56,125 bases of DNA from Clostridiales bacterium (GCA_015069625.1 SVIE01000002.1:1-56125); one strand, 5' to 3'; shown: positions 1-9,151, counted from the first letter of the stretch. Program-made: numbers and translations. Notes: generated from the letters alone by a model not told the origin.

Positions 1-129
1 TCCTTTACTACATTTGTTTGTTTTCTTTTTTCGGTAGCATTTGTAATAACGAAGAACTTCACCATTTCTAGCAGTTCCTGTTTCAGCGTTCATACTTTTT
101 GATATTTTAAAAGAGTTGGTGTAATTGTG
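1..129 (-). pseudogene. serine recombinase zinc-ribbon fragment
   Basis: On the minus strand an open frame runs from about base 129 to the window edge and encodes residues such as MNAETGTARNGEVLRYYKC followed by a Lys-rich stretch and another Cys. That spacing (G-T-x-N-G, then RYYKC, then C) is typical of the zinc beta-ribbon near the C-terminus of large serine recombinases, which integrate and excise mobile elements. The usual first Cys pair before the Met is not present, so this is a decayed or recombined piece, and it is cut by the window edge. It lies head-to-head with a fragment of an unrelated gene, which fits a mobile-element scar. The assignment rests on about 30 residues and could be a chance resemblance. 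Confidence 0.4.
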
Positions 130-222
130 AAAAAAGGATATTTTGATAACGCAGCAACAACATTGGTAAAACCAAATGGAATGTATCAATATGTTGCAGA
201 TTACATTTACATTCATCAATAA
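127..222 (+). pseudogene. 5' fragment of cysteine desulfurase-like gene
   Basis: A GTG-initiated frame encodes GYFDNAATTLVKP and about 18 more residues before a TAA. The Y-F-D-N-A-A-T-T-x-x-K-P string is the N-terminal signature of class V aminotransferases of the cysteine desulfurase (CsdA/SufS/NifS) type, which normally run to about 370-400 residues. Here only about 31 codons survive. The next in-frame material is gone, and a glycosidase reading frame begins within a few bases of the stop. I infer that a deletion or insertion joined the two genes. It could also be an assembly join at a contig end. Confidence 0.5.
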
Positions 223-224
223 GA

Positions 225-1268
225 TCGGGGAAAGTTTGGTATGATACGGAAGGAAAGCGTATTCATGCGCATGGTGGCTCGATTATTTTTGCTAATGAAA
301 CTTTTTGGTGGTATGGCGAAAACAAGGAAGGCATAACAGGCACGGCAACGGGTGAAAAGTGTAAAAACTGGCACCACGGGGTACGTTGTTATTCGTCAAA
401 GGACTTATATAATTGGAAAGACGAAGGGTTAATCGTTCCTGAAAGTGATGATGAAAACAATCCTTTTTATCCTGAAAACATCATGGATAGACCACATATT
501 TTATACAACGAAAAGACTAAAAAATACGTTCTTTGGGCAAAAACCACACAAAAAGGACAGAACTTTGAAACGGCTAAATTTGCTTTGTGCGTTGGCGACT
601 CGTTATTTTCGTTAAAGTTTGTTAAAATGATAGATTCTAATCCGCATTTTTGTGGGGATTTTGATTTGTTTAAGTACGAAAACAAAGCATATGCAATATT
701 TGAATATCCGCATAGTGAGATGATAGTTAGAGAATTAAATGACGAATATACGGGCTTTACAGATAAGTGGTCTTCGCACTTGCAATTTCCGTGCCCACCA
801 CTTGTTCGTGAAGCACCTGCGGTTTTTGAACGAAATGGCAAGTTGTTCGTATTGACTTCGGGAACGACTAGTTATTTCCCAAACCCAACGATAGCGTATG
901 ATATAACTAATCTTCACGGAGAGTGGAAGGATTTAGGCAAAACTTGTGTAAACGATAAAAATAATAATTCCTTTCATTGTCAGTTTTCATCAGTTTTTAA
1001 GCACCCCTACGTCAACGACCTTTATATTGCGCTTGGCGATCGTTGGCTTATTGATCTTCCAGAAGATTTGCCTAATATGGAAGAATTATTTTACGACGCC
1101 TTTTCGGGGAAATTTGAAAGATTTTCAGAGTGGCAAAAGTTAGGGGAGTTCACAGATGAAAATACAGAAGAAGCAACTTACGTATGGTTACCTATCTCGT
1201 TTGACGAGCAAGGAAACCCACGAATAAAATGGCTAACAACTTGGACAATTGAAGAATTTAATAAGTAA
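225..1268 (+). pseudogene. GH43-like glycoside hydrolase lacking its start
   Basis: The ORF track begins at the Met in MDRPHILYN, but the same frame is open upstream and reads conserved family sequence (KVWYDTEGKRIHAHGG, then WWYGENKEG, then GVRCYSSKDLYNW). This is the N-terminal blade pattern of GH43 enzymes of the exo-beta-1,3-galactanase-like group. The Glu in REAPAVFE is the likely general acid. No ATG, GTG or TTG lies in frame between about base 225 and 483, so only the extreme N-terminus and start signals are missing and the body (about 348 codons) is intact. The frame abuts a cysteine-desulfurase fragment. A shortened protein from Met 483 would lack a propeller blade and is unlikely to be active. 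Substrate unknown; a galactan is plausible from the subfamily resemblance only. Confidence 0.62.
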
Positions 1269-1332
1269 AGCATTTTATAAATTCATTTTCTCATGGAAAA
1301 ATTTTGAAATTTGATTTGGTGATTTGGCAAGT

Positions 1333-1363
1333 GAAAAAGCCCACGAGTATCGTGGGCTTTTTC
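1333..1363. terminator. bidirectional intrinsic terminator
   Basis: AAAAAGCCCACGA and TCGTGGGCTTTTT form a perfect hairpin with a 3-base loop and U-runs in both directions. It sits between the convergent GH43 remnant and the LysR gene and can serve both. Confidence 0.85.
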
Positions 1364-1369
1364 ATGTTA

Positions 1370-2239
1370 TTAAACCATTGACTTAATTAAATCAAATGCT
1401 TGTTGTTGCAACTGATTTAATTTTTTATTTTTGTGAATAACAAGGTAGTTAGTTCTTGTGGAAGAAATATCTTTAATCTCAATTTCCTTAAACTTACCCC
1501 TTGCAATATGCCCGCCTGCATAACTTTCAGGGAGAAAGGAAACGCCAAGCGAAGAATAAACCGCAGCAATCAACGCCTGATTATTAGAAGAATCCATTTT
1601 CGTTCTAATTTGTATCCCTTTGCCGATAGCAATCTTTTCAATAAAATCTCTTGACGAACTTCCACGTTCACGAAGTAAAAGGGGATATTTAACGAGTTCT
1701 TCAAAGGTTAGCGTTTTCGGGATATCGTAATCGGCAAGCGCAACCGCCACAAATCTATCGTTAGATAAGGGAATGGTGTTTAGGTATGGAGATAACACGT
1801 CGCCACCGATAACGGCAAAATCTAAATTGCCCTGTTCAAGTTCTACTTCAAGGGCATTTGACGGACGAACTACTACTTGCGGTTGAATTGATAAATTATT
1901 TTTTTCAACAAGTTGCAAATAACGTGGAATTAGCGTTTGTCCGAGCGTGAGTGATGCTCCGATTTTAACTATTGAAGTTTGTTCGTGAAAGGTTGCAAGC
2001 GATTCAAAATCTTCAAATCCTGATAAAATTTCCTTTGCTTTAACAAGCAAATCTTTGCCGATATCAGTCAAAACAAGCCTTTGGTTTATTCTGTCGAACA
2101 GTTTTACGTTGTAATATTCTTCAAGTTCAAGTATGCTGTGTGAAATAGTTGGTTGAACGATATATAATGCTTTTGATGCCTTTGTAGTGCTTCCGTATTC
2201 GCACACCGCAACGAAGATTTTCAAATGTCGTAACGTCAT
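1370..2239 (-). CDS. LysR-family transcriptional regulator
   Basis: The 289-residue protein has the LysR layout. A winged helix-turn-helix occupies residues 1-60 (LRHLKIFVAVCEYGSTTKAS, then QPTISHSILELE), a linker helix follows, and a periplasmic-binding-protein-like effector domain starts at about residue 88. Length is normal for the family. It is divergent from trkA with a 169-bp shared intergenic region, so it may regulate itself, trkA-trkH, or neither; no metabolic target gene is adjacent. Its own promoter is a perfect TTGACA-17-TATAAT on the minus strand. The ribosome binding site is weak. The effector cannot be told from sequence. Confidence 0.93.
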   Translation of the reverse strand: MTLRHLKIFVAVCEYGSTTKASKALYIVQPTISHSILELEEYYNVKLFDRINQRLVLTDIGKDLLVKAKEILSGFEDFESLATFHEQTSIVKIGASLTLGQTLIPRYLQLVEKNNLSIQPQVVVRPSNALEVELEQGNLDFAVIGGDVLSPYLNTIPLSNDRFVAVALADYDIPKTLTFEELVKYPLLLRERGSSSRDFIEKIAIGKGIQIRTKMDSSNNQALIAAVYSSLGVSFLPESYAGGHIARGKFKEIEIKDISSTRTNYLVIHKNKKLNQLQQQAFDLIKSMV

Positions 2240-2275
2240 AATATACCTATATAAAAATCTTATAAACTTTATAAT

Positions 2276-2304
2276 ATTATACTATTTACAATATAATGTG
2301 TCAA
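2276..2304 (-). promoter_or_regulatory. promoter of the LysR gene
   Basis: On the minus strand TTGACA (2304-2299) and TATAAT (2281-2276) are separated by exactly 17 bases, a perfect vegetative promoter reading into the LysR gene. Confidence 0.75.
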
Positions 2305-2317
2305 GGGGGTTTTATGC

Positions 2318-2346
2318 TTTACTTAAATATTTTAGAGTGGTATAAT
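2318..2346 (+). promoter_or_regulatory. promoter of trkA-trkH
   Basis: TTTACT and TATAAT with a 17-base spacer lie about 63 bases upstream of the trkA start. The stretch between promoter and gene is A+T rich and contains CTATAATAGTTTATAG, an imperfect dyad that could be an operator. Confidence 0.6.
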
Positions 2347-2408
2347 GCATGTGCGGATAATATAAAAATATAGAATACAAATACTATAATAGTTTATAGA
2401 GGTGTTAG

Positions 2409-3764
2409 ATGAAAATTCTTATAATCGGTATGGGCGCAATAGGGAGAACCGTATTGGCAAATCTTGTAAACGAAGATCATACGATAACGATTATTGACGA
2501 GAACAAAGAAAAGGTAGAAAGCCTTATTGAACGATATGACGTTATGGGCGTCGTTGGTAACGGTGCTTGCTTAGACGTGCAACTTGAAGCGGGTGTTGAT
2601 ACTGCGGATACGGTTATCGTTGTTACGCAAAGTGATGAAGTTAATATTCTTGCTTGTTTGGTTGCAAAAAAGGCGGGCGCAGGCAGTACTATTGCAAGGG
2701 TAAGAAACCCTGAATATCGTAAACAAGCAGAGCAAATGAAAGAAGAGTTAGGACTTTCGTTAGTAGTTAATCCAGAACTTGAAACTGCGGACGAAATTTT
2801 TAACCTTATAAGTTTGCCATCTGTTTCTAACGTTGAACATTTTGCAAAAAGCAGAGTTGCCCTTGTTGAAGTGGAAGCGGAAAAAGGGTGTGCGCTTATC
2901 GGTGAAACGCTTATTTCCGCAGGCAAGAAGTTTGACACGCAAGCACTTATTTGCGCAATTCAAAGGGACGGCAAGGTTATAATTCCGTCAGGTTCTTTTG
3001 AAATTAAAGAAGGGGATAAAATAAGTTTTACCGCCGACACCAAAGCATTAGGTGATTTTTTAGAAGAAATCAACATGGTAGAAAAGCCGTTTAAGAACGT
3101 TATGATAGTCGGTGGCGGACGTGTTGGGTATTATCTCGCAGAAGCGCTTTCAGAAAAAAGATATAAAGTAAAGGTCATTGAAAACAACAAGGCGCAGGCG
3201 GAAGAAATGGCGGAACTTTTGCCAAAAGTTAACGTGGTATATGGAAACGGAACTAGTCATTCCGTTCTAATAGAAGAAGGCATAGAGGCGATGGACGTAT
3301 TCGTTGCACTTACGGGTAACGACGAAGCGAATATAATTGTTTCAATGTTTGCAAATGAAGTTAACGTTAGAAAGGCGATAACGCAGGTTATGAGCGGTGA
3401 ACTTATAAAAATGCTCGGGGGCAAGCAACTTGAACATAGTGTTTCACCAAAGCATATTGCTGCAAGTAAAATTATAAGTTACGTGCGTTCTATTGCAAAT
3501 AAACGTGGTAGCAACGTTTTAACCCTATCACGACTTGTTAACGACCAAGTTGAAGCACTTGAATTTTTAGCAAAGTCTGACGAAAAATTCTATAATATTC
3601 CGTTAAAGAAATTAAAGATGAAAGAAAATTGTTTAATCGCCTGCATTATTCGTGATAATCAGGTTATTATCCCAAGGGGCGGAGATTTTATTCAAAAGGG
3701 CGACACGGTTGTGGTTGTAACCACGCACAAAAACTTTGATGATCTTACCGATCTTATAGGCTAG
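2409..3764 (+). CDS. trkA: Trk potassium uptake regulator TrkA
   Basis: TrkA is the cytoplasmic gating ring of the TrkAH K+ uptake system; it binds NAD(H) or nucleotides and opens the TrkH channel. The 451 residues form two tandem RCK units. The first Rossmann motif is at the N-terminus (GMGAIGRTVLANL) and the second is near residue 232 (IVGGGRVGYYLAEAL), each followed by a TrkA-C ligand domain (about 140-220 and 370-450). The double-unit length marks it as TrkA rather than the single-unit KtrA. It has an AGAGGTG ribosome binding site and is followed after 11 bases by trkH, so the two are co-transcribed. Confidence 0.96.
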   Translation: MKILIIGMGAIGRTVLANLVNEDHTITIIDENKEKVESLIERYDVMGVVGNGACLDVQLEAGVDTADTVIVVTQSDEVNILACLVAKKAGAGSTIARVRNPEYRKQAEQMKEELGLSLVVNPELETADEIFNLISLPSVSNVEHFAKSRVALVEVEAEKGCALIGETLISAGKKFDTQALICAIQRDGKVIIPSGSFEIKEGDKISFTADTKALGDFLEEINMVEKPFKNVMIVGGGRVGYYLAEALSEKRYKVKVIENNKAQAEEMAELLPKVNVVYGNGTSHSVLIEEGIEAMDVFVALTGNDEANIIVSMFANEVNVRKAITQVMSGELIKMLGGKQLEHSVSPKHIAASKIISYVRSIANKRGSNVLTLSRLVNDQVEALEFLAKSDEKFYNIPLKKLKMKENCLIACIIRDNQVIIPRGGDFIQKGDTVVVVTTHKNFDDLTDLIG

Positions 3765-3775
3765 ACAGGTGATTT

Positions 3776-5311
3776 ATGAACTATAAAAAGTTAGGTAAAA
3801 TTTTAGGCAAGATTATGATATTTGAAGGCCTACTTATGCTTGCGCCGTTAATCGTTGCGCTAGTTTATAGTGAGCCGTTTAATAATATTCTTGCTTTTAT
3901 CGTTCCGATAGTTGCGCTTGTCGGCATAGGGTTTTTGTTGCAAATTCCTAAGGCTAGTAGAGAAACCTTATATCAAAAAGAAGGATTTGCGTTGGTGGCG
4001 GTGGTTTGGATAATAATGGCGTTATTTGGCGCAATTCCGTTTGTTATAAATGGTGATATTCCAAATTATATTGACGCCTTATTTGAAATCATGTCTGGAT
4101 TTACTACCACAGGGGCAAGCATAATAAGCGATATAACGGTTATTTCACATTCATTATTGTTCTGGCGCAGTTTTTCGCATTGGATAGGGGGGATGGGAAT
4201 CCTTGTGTTCATCCTTATCTTTATTCCTGAAAGTAACGAAGGCTCGTCAATGCACCTACTTCGTGCAGAAAGCCCTGGACCGCAAGTCGGAAAAATCGTA
4301 TCAAAGATGAGAGTTACAACTAGAATATTGTATCTTATCTATCTAGGATTGACGCTTTTAGAATTTATACTATTAGTATGTGATAAGCCGATTGCAGGAT
4401 ATGAAAATGACAAAGTGTTCATTAGCATGCTCACTGCGTTTGGTAGTGCAGGCACGGGTGGATTTGGAGTTATCCCTGGCGGAATACAGATGTTTAGCGC
4501 ATATTCGCAGTACGTAATTGCAATATTCTTAATTATGTTTGGTTGCAACTTTGCCCTTTACTATTTGCTATTAATAGGTAAGATACGACATATTCTGAAA
4601 AGTGAAGAATTGAGAACGTATTTTATAATTGTGTTCGTTGCAGTGGCGATTATCTTCATAAGTTTAATAACCCAAATTAGCAAAATTGACTACACGACCG
4701 AAGAAGCGTTTAGGCATTCGCTTTTCCAAGTTGCGTCGATTATCACCACCACGGGATATACCACAACCGACTATAACGTGTGGCCGGTAATGTCGCAAAC
4801 CGTATTGTTATTATTAATGTTCATGGGCGGTATGGCAGGTTCAACGGCAGGCGGTATAAAAACTTCACGTATCGTTATTGCAATTAAAGGTGCGGTAACA
4901 AGCGTTCGCAAACTTATTAATCCTAGATACGTGCCAAAAATGAAGTTTGAAGGTAAAACGTTAGAAGAAAAAACGGTGAACGACGTTTCATCTTTTATAG
5001 TGCTTTATTTAGTTATAATTTTATTAGTAACGTTGCTTTTATCCTTCGACCCGATTAACGGACAAACGATAACGATTATTTCAGATGCGGGAGAGTATCA
5101 AGTAGAGCACGGATTGTTCGCTAACTTTTCGTCGTCGCTTGCATGTATTTCAAACGTAGGACCTGGGGTCGGGGCTGTAGGCCCGTATTCATGCTTTGCG
5201 GGATACAATGCATTTTCTAAAATAATATTAACGTTTACAATGCTATTAGGACGTTTAGAAATTTTACCGATATTAATTTTATTCAGCCCAAAAACGTATA
5301 AAAGAACTTAA
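3776..5311 (+). CDS. trkH: Trk potassium uptake membrane subunit TrkH
   Basis: TrkH is the integral membrane channel subunit for K+ uptake. The 511-residue protein has four pseudo-repeats, each with a selectivity-filter glycine: TTTGAS, SAGTGGFG, TTTGYTT and SNVGPGVG. The loop GGMAGSTAGGIKTSR between repeats three and four matches the family's gating region. Start codon and AGGTGA site lie directly after the trkA stop. A hairpin terminator follows. Regulated together with trkA from the upstream promoter. Confidence 0.96.
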   Translation: MNYKKLGKILGKIMIFEGLLMLAPLIVALVYSEPFNNILAFIVPIVALVGIGFLLQIPKASRETLYQKEGFALVAVVWIIMALFGAIPFVINGDIPNYIDALFEIMSGFTTTGASIISDITVISHSLLFWRSFSHWIGGMGILVFILIFIPESNEGSSMHLLRAESPGPQVGKIVSKMRVTTRILYLIYLGLTLLEFILLVCDKPIAGYENDKVFISMLTAFGSAGTGGFGVIPGGIQMFSAYSQYVIAIFLIMFGCNFALYYLLLIGKIRHILKSEELRTYFIIVFVAVAIIFISLITQISKIDYTTEEAFRHSLFQVASIITTTGYTTTDYNVWPVMSQTVLLLLMFMGGMAGSTAGGIKTSRIVIAIKGAVTSVRKLINPRYVPKMKFEGKTLEEKTVNDVSSFIVLYLVIILLVTLLLSFDPINGQTITIISDAGEYQVEHGLFANFSSSLACISNVGPGVGAVGPYSCFAGYNAFSKIILTFTMLLGRLEILPILILFSPKTYKRT

Positions 5312-5315
5312 AAGG

Positions 5316-5352
5316 AAAAAGTCAGCAAAGAGGATTCTTTTGCTGGCTTTTT
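5316..5352 (+). terminator. terminator after trkH
   Basis: AAAAAGTCAGCAAA pairs with TTTGCTGGCTTTTT (one G-U pair) and ends in a T-run, immediately after the trkH stop. Confidence 0.8.
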
Positions 5353-5460
5353 AAAAACAGAAACGTAAAAGCCTATGTAAAAGTTAACATTTTTTATTAT
5401 TTTAATAAAAAACAAGTGAAAATCAAGCGATTTTAACGAAAAATAGAGCAATTCAACAAA

Positions 5461-5507
5461 TTGTTGAGCGCAAAAGCATCAATTTTTTGTTGAGAAGGGT
5501 GTACAAT
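5461..5507 (+). promoter_or_regulatory. promoter region with TTGTTGAG direct repeats
   Basis: TACAAT at 5502-5507 is a good -10 box about 24 bases before the XRE gene. Two identical TTGTTGAG octamers at 5461 and 5487, 26 bp apart, bracket the weak -35 region. The spacing suggests a site for a regulator, possibly the XRE protein itself. Inference only. Confidence 0.4.
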
Positions 5508-5530
5508 AGAAGAAAAAAAGGAGACGTGCC

Positions 5531-6361
5531 ATGATTGGTGAAAAAATCAAAAAGTTAAGATTAGAAAATTCTTTAACTCAAAAAGATTTGGCGGAAAAAC
5601 TTTACGTGACAGCACAAGCGGTATCTAGATGGGAAAATAATGAAGTTGAGCCGTCAATAACAACAATCGCCGAAATCGCAAAAGTATTTAATATATCAAT
5701 GAGCGAACTTTTAGGCGAAGAACAACAACCTGTTAAAGTTGTTAAGGAAACGGAGTACGTTTATAAAGAACAAAAACCCATACTTGCCGTTTGCGAACAA
5801 TGTAACAAGCCCATATATGATGGAAACGAAATCGTAAGACTAACAGATTATGATTATATGGGGAACACGACCACGAAAATTTTATGCAAAACGTGTGATG
5901 ACAAAAACAAAAAGCAAGCGCATGAAACTGCAGTATATCAAGGAATTCAACGCAGAAAGAAGTCTTTCTTGTGGGGAAGTATATTCACGGTGTTAATCGT
6001 TATTGTTGCGCTTGTTGCAACGCTTATCGCAAAAGCATCTACGGGAATAGTCGTCGGCGCAACGGTTGGTAGTTTATTATTCTTTCCGTTTTTATCATGC
6101 TTGTATTTAGATAACAACTTTATTTGGGATATGGTGGAAACGGTTGCTTCTTGGTCGATTCGTTTACCAGGGCTTATTTTCGAACTTAGTTTAGATGGTA
6201 TTATATGGTTATTAACCGTAAAACTTTTATTCTGGATTTTAGGTGGTTTAGTGTCGATTTTATGCTTCATATTAGCAATTATTTTAGGGCTTGCAATAAG
6301 TATATTCGTTTATCCGTTTGCCCTTTCAAAAAACCTAAAACACCCTGAACTAGAAGATTAA
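5531..6361 (+). CDS. XRE-type regulator with zinc ribbon and membrane domain
   Basis: The 276-residue protein starts with a Cro/CI helix-turn-helix (residues 1-63: LTQKDLAEKLYVTAQAVSRW). It continues with a CxxC...CxxC zinc-ribbon-like segment (CEQC and CKTC, about 95-125) and ends with hydrophobic segments that predict three or four membrane helices from about residue 142. This puts a DNA-binding head on the cytoplasmic side of a membrane anchor, a layout common in Clostridia with largely unknown signals. AGGAG precedes the ATG. It stands alone between terminators. Target and signal unknown. Confidence 0.85.
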   Translation: MIGEKIKKLRLENSLTQKDLAEKLYVTAQAVSRWENNEVEPSITTIAEIAKVFNISMSELLGEEQQPVKVVKETEYVYKEQKPILAVCEQCNKPIYDGNEIVRLTDYDYMGNTTTKILCKTCDDKNKKQAHETAVYQGIQRRKKSFLWGSIFTVLIVIVALVATLIAKASTGIVVGATVGSLLFFPFLSCLYLDNNFIWDMVETVASWSIRLPGLIFELSLDGIIWLLTVKLLFWILGGLVSILCFILAIILGLAISIFVYPFALSKNLKHPELED

Positions 6362-6376
6362 CAACAAACAACAAAA

Positions 6377-6410
6377 AAAGCGGGCAGAATTATCTGCCCG
6401 CTTTCTATTT
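6377..6410. terminator. bidirectional terminator
   Basis: AAAGCGGGCAGA-ATTA-TCTGCCCGCTTT is a perfect 12-bp stem between the convergent XRE-membrane gene and luxS. Confidence 0.88.
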
Positions 6411-6428
6411 GCGTAATATCTAAAAATT

Positions 6429-6905
6429 TTAATATTTAAAGTCTATGTTTTTAAGAGAATTTAACGTTTTAAGATATAAAGCACACTCTTTTTTTGCTAA
6501 ATCTAACGATAAGCATTTGTAATTGCCACATTCTTTTCTTGTGCCACCAAAAATTTCACCGTCGAAATCCACGGTTTTTTGAAGTGCAAGTTTAACTTCA
6601 CTTAGCACAACGTTGTTGTCTGCATTTCTAACAAGTAAGTAAAAACCCGTTCTGCAACCCATAGGCCCAAAATATATCACGTCGCTCCCGATAGCAGAAT
6701 TTCTTAAAAAGGTAGCGAGCATATGTTCAACAGAGTGCATAGTAACGTCATCAATATAATCGCCTGAATTTGGAACACGTGTGCGCAAATCGTACGTTGT
6801 AATATCCCCGTCTATGCGTGAAACGTAAATTCCAACCCCTATTTTGTCGTGGTCAACAGAAAAACTTGCAATACGTTTTGGTGATTTATCGTGAAGATTA
6901 TCCAT
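6429..6905 (-). CDS. luxS: S-ribosylhomocysteine lyase LuxS
   Basis: LuxS cleaves S-ribosylhomocysteine to homocysteine and DPD, the precursor of autoinducer-2, in the activated methyl cycle. The ORF track starts 18 codons too early. The ATG at 6905 has an AAGGAC site, and the upstream Met lies inside the promoter. The resulting 158-residue protein has the metal site HSVEH (H57, E60, H61) with C126 in ECGNYK, plus catalytic C84 in GPMGCRTGFY. C84 and C126 fall at the same numbers as in the Bacillus subtilis enzyme. Transcribed alone, with its own promoter and a shared terminator; no pfs gene is in view. Confidence 0.95.
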   Translation of the reverse strand: MDNLHDKSPKRIASFSVDHDKIGVGIYVSRIDGDITTYDLRTRVPNSGDYIDDVTMHSVEHMLATFLRNSAIGSDVIYFGPMGCRTGFYLLVRNADNNVVLSEVKLALQKTVDFDGEIFGGTRKECGNYKCLSLDLAKKECALYLKTLNSLKNIDFKY

Positions 6906-6930
6906 AAAAAAGTCCTTAAAGTTTTTTCTA

Positions 6931-6959
6931 ATTATAGCACAGAGAAAAAGATTATTCAA
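6931..6959 (-). promoter_or_regulatory. luxS promoter
   Basis: On the minus strand TTGAAT, a 17-base spacer and TATAAT with an extended TGC give a strong promoter. It places transcription start near 6924, downstream of the ORF-track start and upstream of the ATG at 6905. Confidence 0.72.
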
Positions 6960-7012
6960 GTAAGCGTGGACGTGCTGATAAAAAAAGCAACAAAAAACAC
7001 GATATTTCCTTA

Positions 7013-7041
7013 TTGAAATATGGTTAAATATGTGTTAAAAT
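7013..7041 (+). promoter_or_regulatory. glgB promoter
   Basis: TTGAAA-17-TAAAAT lies 36 bases before the glgB start. The GTGT just before the -10 is shared with several promoters in this window. Confidence 0.65.
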
Positions 7042-7077
7042 ATATAAATAAAAATCTTGCGAAAAGGAAGGTCAAAT

Positions 7078-9069
7078 ATGTCTTATCAAATTTTTAAAAT
7101 TGATCCGTATCTTGCTCCGTATAAGCAAGATATCGTTCGTCGTATGGAAAATTATAAAAGAAAGAAAAAAGAACTCATTCCCGACAACGGACGATTGATA
7201 GATTTTGCAAACGGACACGAATATTTCGGTTTTCACCAAACCGAAGACGGTTGGGTGTATAGAGAGTGGGCACCGTCTGCCGAAGAAGTTTATTTAACGG
7301 GGGACATGGTTGACTGGCGTTGGCTTGACTTAAAACTTACGCCTATCGGAAACGGTGTGTTTGAAATATTTATTAAAGGGAAAGACACCCTTTATGACGG
7401 TTGCCACGTGAAAACTATCGTTCGCCACAATGGTCAACTTTTGGAAAGAATTCCGCTCTATATCCGTAGAGTTGAGCAGGATAAAACCACTTTTGCTTGG
7501 TCGGGCGTTATCACTAACGAGCCTGAATATAAATGGAAGCACTTAAAATTTAAACCGAGAAAAAACCTTTACATTTACGAGTGTCATATCGGTATGGCGC
7601 AGGAAAAAGAAGGAATCGGCACGTATAAAGAATTTATCAAAAACGTTCTGCCAAGAATTAAGGATTTAGGATATAACACTATTCAAATTATGGCGATAAT
7701 GGAACACCCGTATTACGGGTCGTTCGGGTATCAAGTTTCTTCGTTTTTTGCGTCGTCATCAAAGTACGGCACGCCTAACGAACTTAAAGAACTTATTGAC
7801 ACGGCACACGGATTAGGGATTGCGGTGCTACTTGACGTGGTGCATTCGCATGCGGTAAAAAACACGGTCGAAGGCATTAACGAGTTTGACGGCACAACCT
7901 ATCAATTCTTCCATGAAGGTGGGCGTGGCGATCATCCTGCTTGGGGGACAAAACTTTTCAATTACGATAATAACGGGGTTATACATTTCCTTTTATCCAA
8001 CCTTAAATATTGGCTTGATGAATTCAAGTTTGACGGGTTTAGATTTGACGGTGTAACGTCTATGATTTACCATGATCACGGTTTAGGAACGGCGTTTACC
8101 GATTACGGAAAATATTTTTCGCTAAATACCGATTTAGAAGCAATCACCTATCTTCAACTTGCAAACGAACTTATTCGTGAAATCAATCCGAACGCTATCA
8201 CGATAGCAGAAGATATGTCTGCAATGCCTGGTATGTGTTTGCCGATAGAATATGGCGGGGTTGGGTTCGATTATAGGCTTGCTATGGGGCAACCCGACCT
8301 TTGGATTAAACTACTTAAAGAGTGCCCCGACGAATATTGGGATATGTGGTGGATATGGTCGGAAGTGACAGGTAAGCGACCCAAGGAGAAATATATAGGG
8401 TATTCTGAGTCGCACGATCAGGCACTTGTAGGGGATAAGACCATCATGTTCCGCTTGTGCGATAGCAAGATGTACACGGATATGAATAAGGATAGCAACG
8501 ATATGGTTATCGACCGTGGAATTGCACTTCATAAAATGATAAGGTTTATCACTATGTCGGCAGGTGGCGAAGGATATCTAAACTTTATGGGTAACGAATT
8601 TGGGCACCCTGAGTGGATAGATTTTCCAAGGGAAGGTAACGGTTGGAGTTATTTCTATTGCCGTCGTCAATGGCATTTGGCGGATGACGAAAACTTAAAG
8701 TACGGGTATTTGCAAGCCTTCGATAAAGGGATGGTAAATTTCACAAAACGAAAGAGATTGTTTTCTTCGCTTCCCAAGAGTTTATATATTGATAACGAAA
8801 ACAAGGTGTTATCTTATAAGCGTATGGGGCTTACGTTTGCGCTTAATTTTAATCCTACGAACAGTTTTGAAGGGTATTATTTGACCGTTCCGAAGAAGGG
8901 TAAATATAAGGTTGCTTTTTCAAGTGATGATGCTGAATTCGGTGGGTATAATCGCATTTCAAAAGAATACGTTTACACGGCAAAAAAGGCAAAAGACGGG
9001 CTATATAAAATCCAAATTTATATCCCTTGTCGCACGGCATTCTGTTTAGAACGCTTAAAAGACGAATAG
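7078..9069 (+). CDS. glgB: 1,4-alpha-glucan branching enzyme
   Basis: This enzyme makes alpha-1,6 branches in glycogen. The start at 7078 (MSYQIFKIDPYL) is chosen because AAGGAAGG sits just upstream; the ORF-track Met is seven codons earlier. The 663-residue protein has an N-terminal CBM48 module (about 30-130), a GH13 barrel and a C-terminal beta domain. Catalytic signatures are DVVHSHAV, GFRFDG (nucleophile D324), AEDM (acid/base E378) and ESHDQ. It resembles the branching enzymes close to the eukaryotic type. No other glycogen gene (glgA, glgC, glgP) is adjacent, so it is a stand-alone unit with its own promoter and terminator. Confidence 0.95.
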   Translation: MSYQIFKIDPYLAPYKQDIVRRMENYKRKKKELIPDNGRLIDFANGHEYFGFHQTEDGWVYREWAPSAEEVYLTGDMVDWRWLDLKLTPIGNGVFEIFIKGKDTLYDGCHVKTIVRHNGQLLERIPLYIRRVEQDKTTFAWSGVITNEPEYKWKHLKFKPRKNLYIYECHIGMAQEKEGIGTYKEFIKNVLPRIKDLGYNTIQIMAIMEHPYYGSFGYQVSSFFASSSKYGTPNELKELIDTAHGLGIAVLLDVVHSHAVKNTVEGINEFDGTTYQFFHEGGRGDHPAWGTKLFNYDNNGVIHFLLSNLKYWLDEFKFDGFRFDGVTSMIYHDHGLGTAFTDYGKYFSLNTDLEAITYLQLANELIREINPNAITIAEDMSAMPGMCLPIEYGGVGFDYRLAMGQPDLWIKLLKECPDEYWDMWWIWSEVTGKRPKEKYIGYSESHDQALVGDKTIMFRLCDSKMYTDMNKDSNDMVIDRGIALHKMIRFITMSAGGEGYLNFMGNEFGHPEWIDFPREGNGWSYFYCRRQWHLADDENLKYGYLQAFDKGMVNFTKRKRLFSSLPKSLYIDNENKVLSYKRMGLTFALNFNPTNSFEGYYLTVPKKGKYKVAFSSDDAEFGGYNRISKEYVYTAKKAKDGLYKIQIYIPCRTAFCLERLKDE

Positions 9070-9080
9070 AATTAAGAAAG

Positions 9081-9119
9081 AAAGCTTGACTTAATATATT
9101 TAAGTCAGGCTTTTATTTT
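9081..9119 (+). terminator. terminator after glgB
   Basis: AAAGCTTGACTTAA pairs with TTAAGTCAGGCTTT and is followed by a T-rich run. Confidence 0.78.
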
Positions 9120-9122
9120 TAG

Positions 9123-9151
9123 TTGCGTTTAACTTTTTATTGTGTTACAAT
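9123..9151 (+). promoter_or_regulatory. promoter of leader RNA A
   Basis: TTGCGT-17-TACAAT. The spacer and flanks (AACTTTTTAT, GTGTTA, then AA..TGC..CAAAC) are nearly the same as in the promoter at 45584-45612, although the downstream genes differ. This indicates that promoter plus leader are one duplicated regulatory element. Confidence 0.75.
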
